53,819 nucleotides of DNA from Crocosphaera sp. (GTDB lineage Bacteria > Cyanobacteriota > Cyanobacteriia > Cyanobacteriales > Microcystaceae). Where the stretch lies: contig NZ_JASJEB010000047.1 of NCBI RefSeq assembly GCF_030064895.1, positions 1-53,819 on the forward strand. The letters run 5' to 3'. The position numbers and the translations under genes were made by a program. This document shows, piece by piece, positions 53,504 to 53,819 of this stretch. Each line of letters opens with the position of its first letter. Within the stretch, counting starts at the first letter, position 1. The notes beneath the pieces are model-generated. The model did no database searches and was not told the DNA's origin. It worked only from the letters and a program-made list of their open reading frames with translations.

Positions 53504-53819
53504 TATGAACCTTAAATAAACTTAGATGAATACTATTATAATTAGGTTAACGGTAGTTGACCCTTTTTTAACCAATTAAAAATGTAGGGTGGATTAGAGA
53601 AACATAATCCACCATTAAACTTATCAATTAATTAGTCAAGATTTGGTGCAAAACTTCTGGTAGAAAAAGTTCAAGAAAAAATAACTGAACTTCCCCCCAC
53701 GAAAAACGACAAAAGCCTTATCTAAAGGTAGTTGTAGCGATTTTTGTACTACCCGTTACTGGGTACAATCTCTCTGAAGATTATATGAAGTGGGTTTGAG
53801 TAAACTGCACCTATGTAGT
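53504..53819. other. Terminal non-coding interval
   Basis: No gene is seen in these 316 bases. A GGTGGATTA-N8-TAATCCACC hairpin lies at about 53584-53612. The rest is AT-rich sequence without recognised signals, cut by the end of the window. Confidence 0.5.

Noticed and set aside
1-53819. tRNA or rRNA genes
   Set aside because: No cloverleaf with TTCRANNC-type T-loop and CCA-adjacent acceptor stem, and no rRNA-like stretch, was found by eye; a covariance scan would settle this.
1-53819. DGR reverse transcriptase or template repeat within the window
   Set aside because: No protein with the reverse-transcriptase YxDD-type core was seen, and no A-rich near-copy of 5707-5820 occurs elsewhere in the window.

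Overview
The window is chromosomal DNA of a unicellular cyanobacterium. It carries psbQ, ycf54, petJ (cytochrome c6) and petE (plastocyanin), a single-gene pdxJ, many GCGATCGC (HIP1) octamers, low overall GC and heptamer/octamer intergenic repeats. The gene content and composition most resemble the Crocosphaera/Cyanothece group; this placement is inference, since no marker RNA gene is present.

Layout. 1-0.8 kb: the left end of an IS200/IS605-type element that interrupts an acyltransferase gene. 0.8-5.8 kb: an SPFH/prohibitin gene, an orphan CbiO-type ABC ATPase, and a large membrane-anchored NACHT NTPase fused to a formylglycine-generating-enzyme (FGE)-like domain. The 3' end of that gene looks like the variable region of a diversity-generating retroelement (DGR). 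6-11 kb: metabolic and repair genes on the minus strand (leuD, DegT aminotransferase, msrB, GST, lipA) and one small gene. 11-16 kb: a GGDEF-EAL protein overlapped by a PhnD-like lipoprotein, with a perfect CRP-type site upstream, then a phosphohexomutase and a [2Fe-2S] ferredoxin. 16-28 kb: a KMO-like monooxygenase, an S4 protein, a CPBP protease gene with an upstream in-frame stop, a 48-residue membrane protein, a psbQ-thiO-DUF21 run, a LysR regulator, crcB and a fused glycosyltransferase. 28-29.3 kb: a full-length TnpB element without TnpA. 29-37 kb: cell-envelope and housekeeping genes (DUF547, HD, SpoIID, GNAT, M23, DUF1997, SDR, aldo/keto reductase). 37.5-39.1 kb: a compact restriction-modification pair. 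39-42 kb: a MacA/MacB-like exporter pair. 42-46 kb: divergent petJ/petE with repeated operator-like sequences, then glk-proB-eda. 46-48.3 kb: a decayed zone with a broken mrr gene, a TnpB remnant, a 22-codon microprotein and a MITE-like element. 48-53.8 kb: a DUF1400 hydrolase, ycf54, pdxJ, an internally deleted M48 peptidase and two Uma2 genes.

How the genes fit together. petJ and petE encode the two interchangeable lumenal electron carriers and share one regulatory interval. The CRP-type site, the PhnD-like sensor and the GGDEF-EAL enzyme suggest a cAMP-to-c-di-GMP link. glk and eda sit together with proB. The most unusual elements are the putative DGR target, the petJ/petE repeats, the microprotein whose ribosome-binding site is exactly complementary to the conserved Yfr1 sRNA motif, and several genes caught in decay (acyltransferase, mrr, M48, CPBP).
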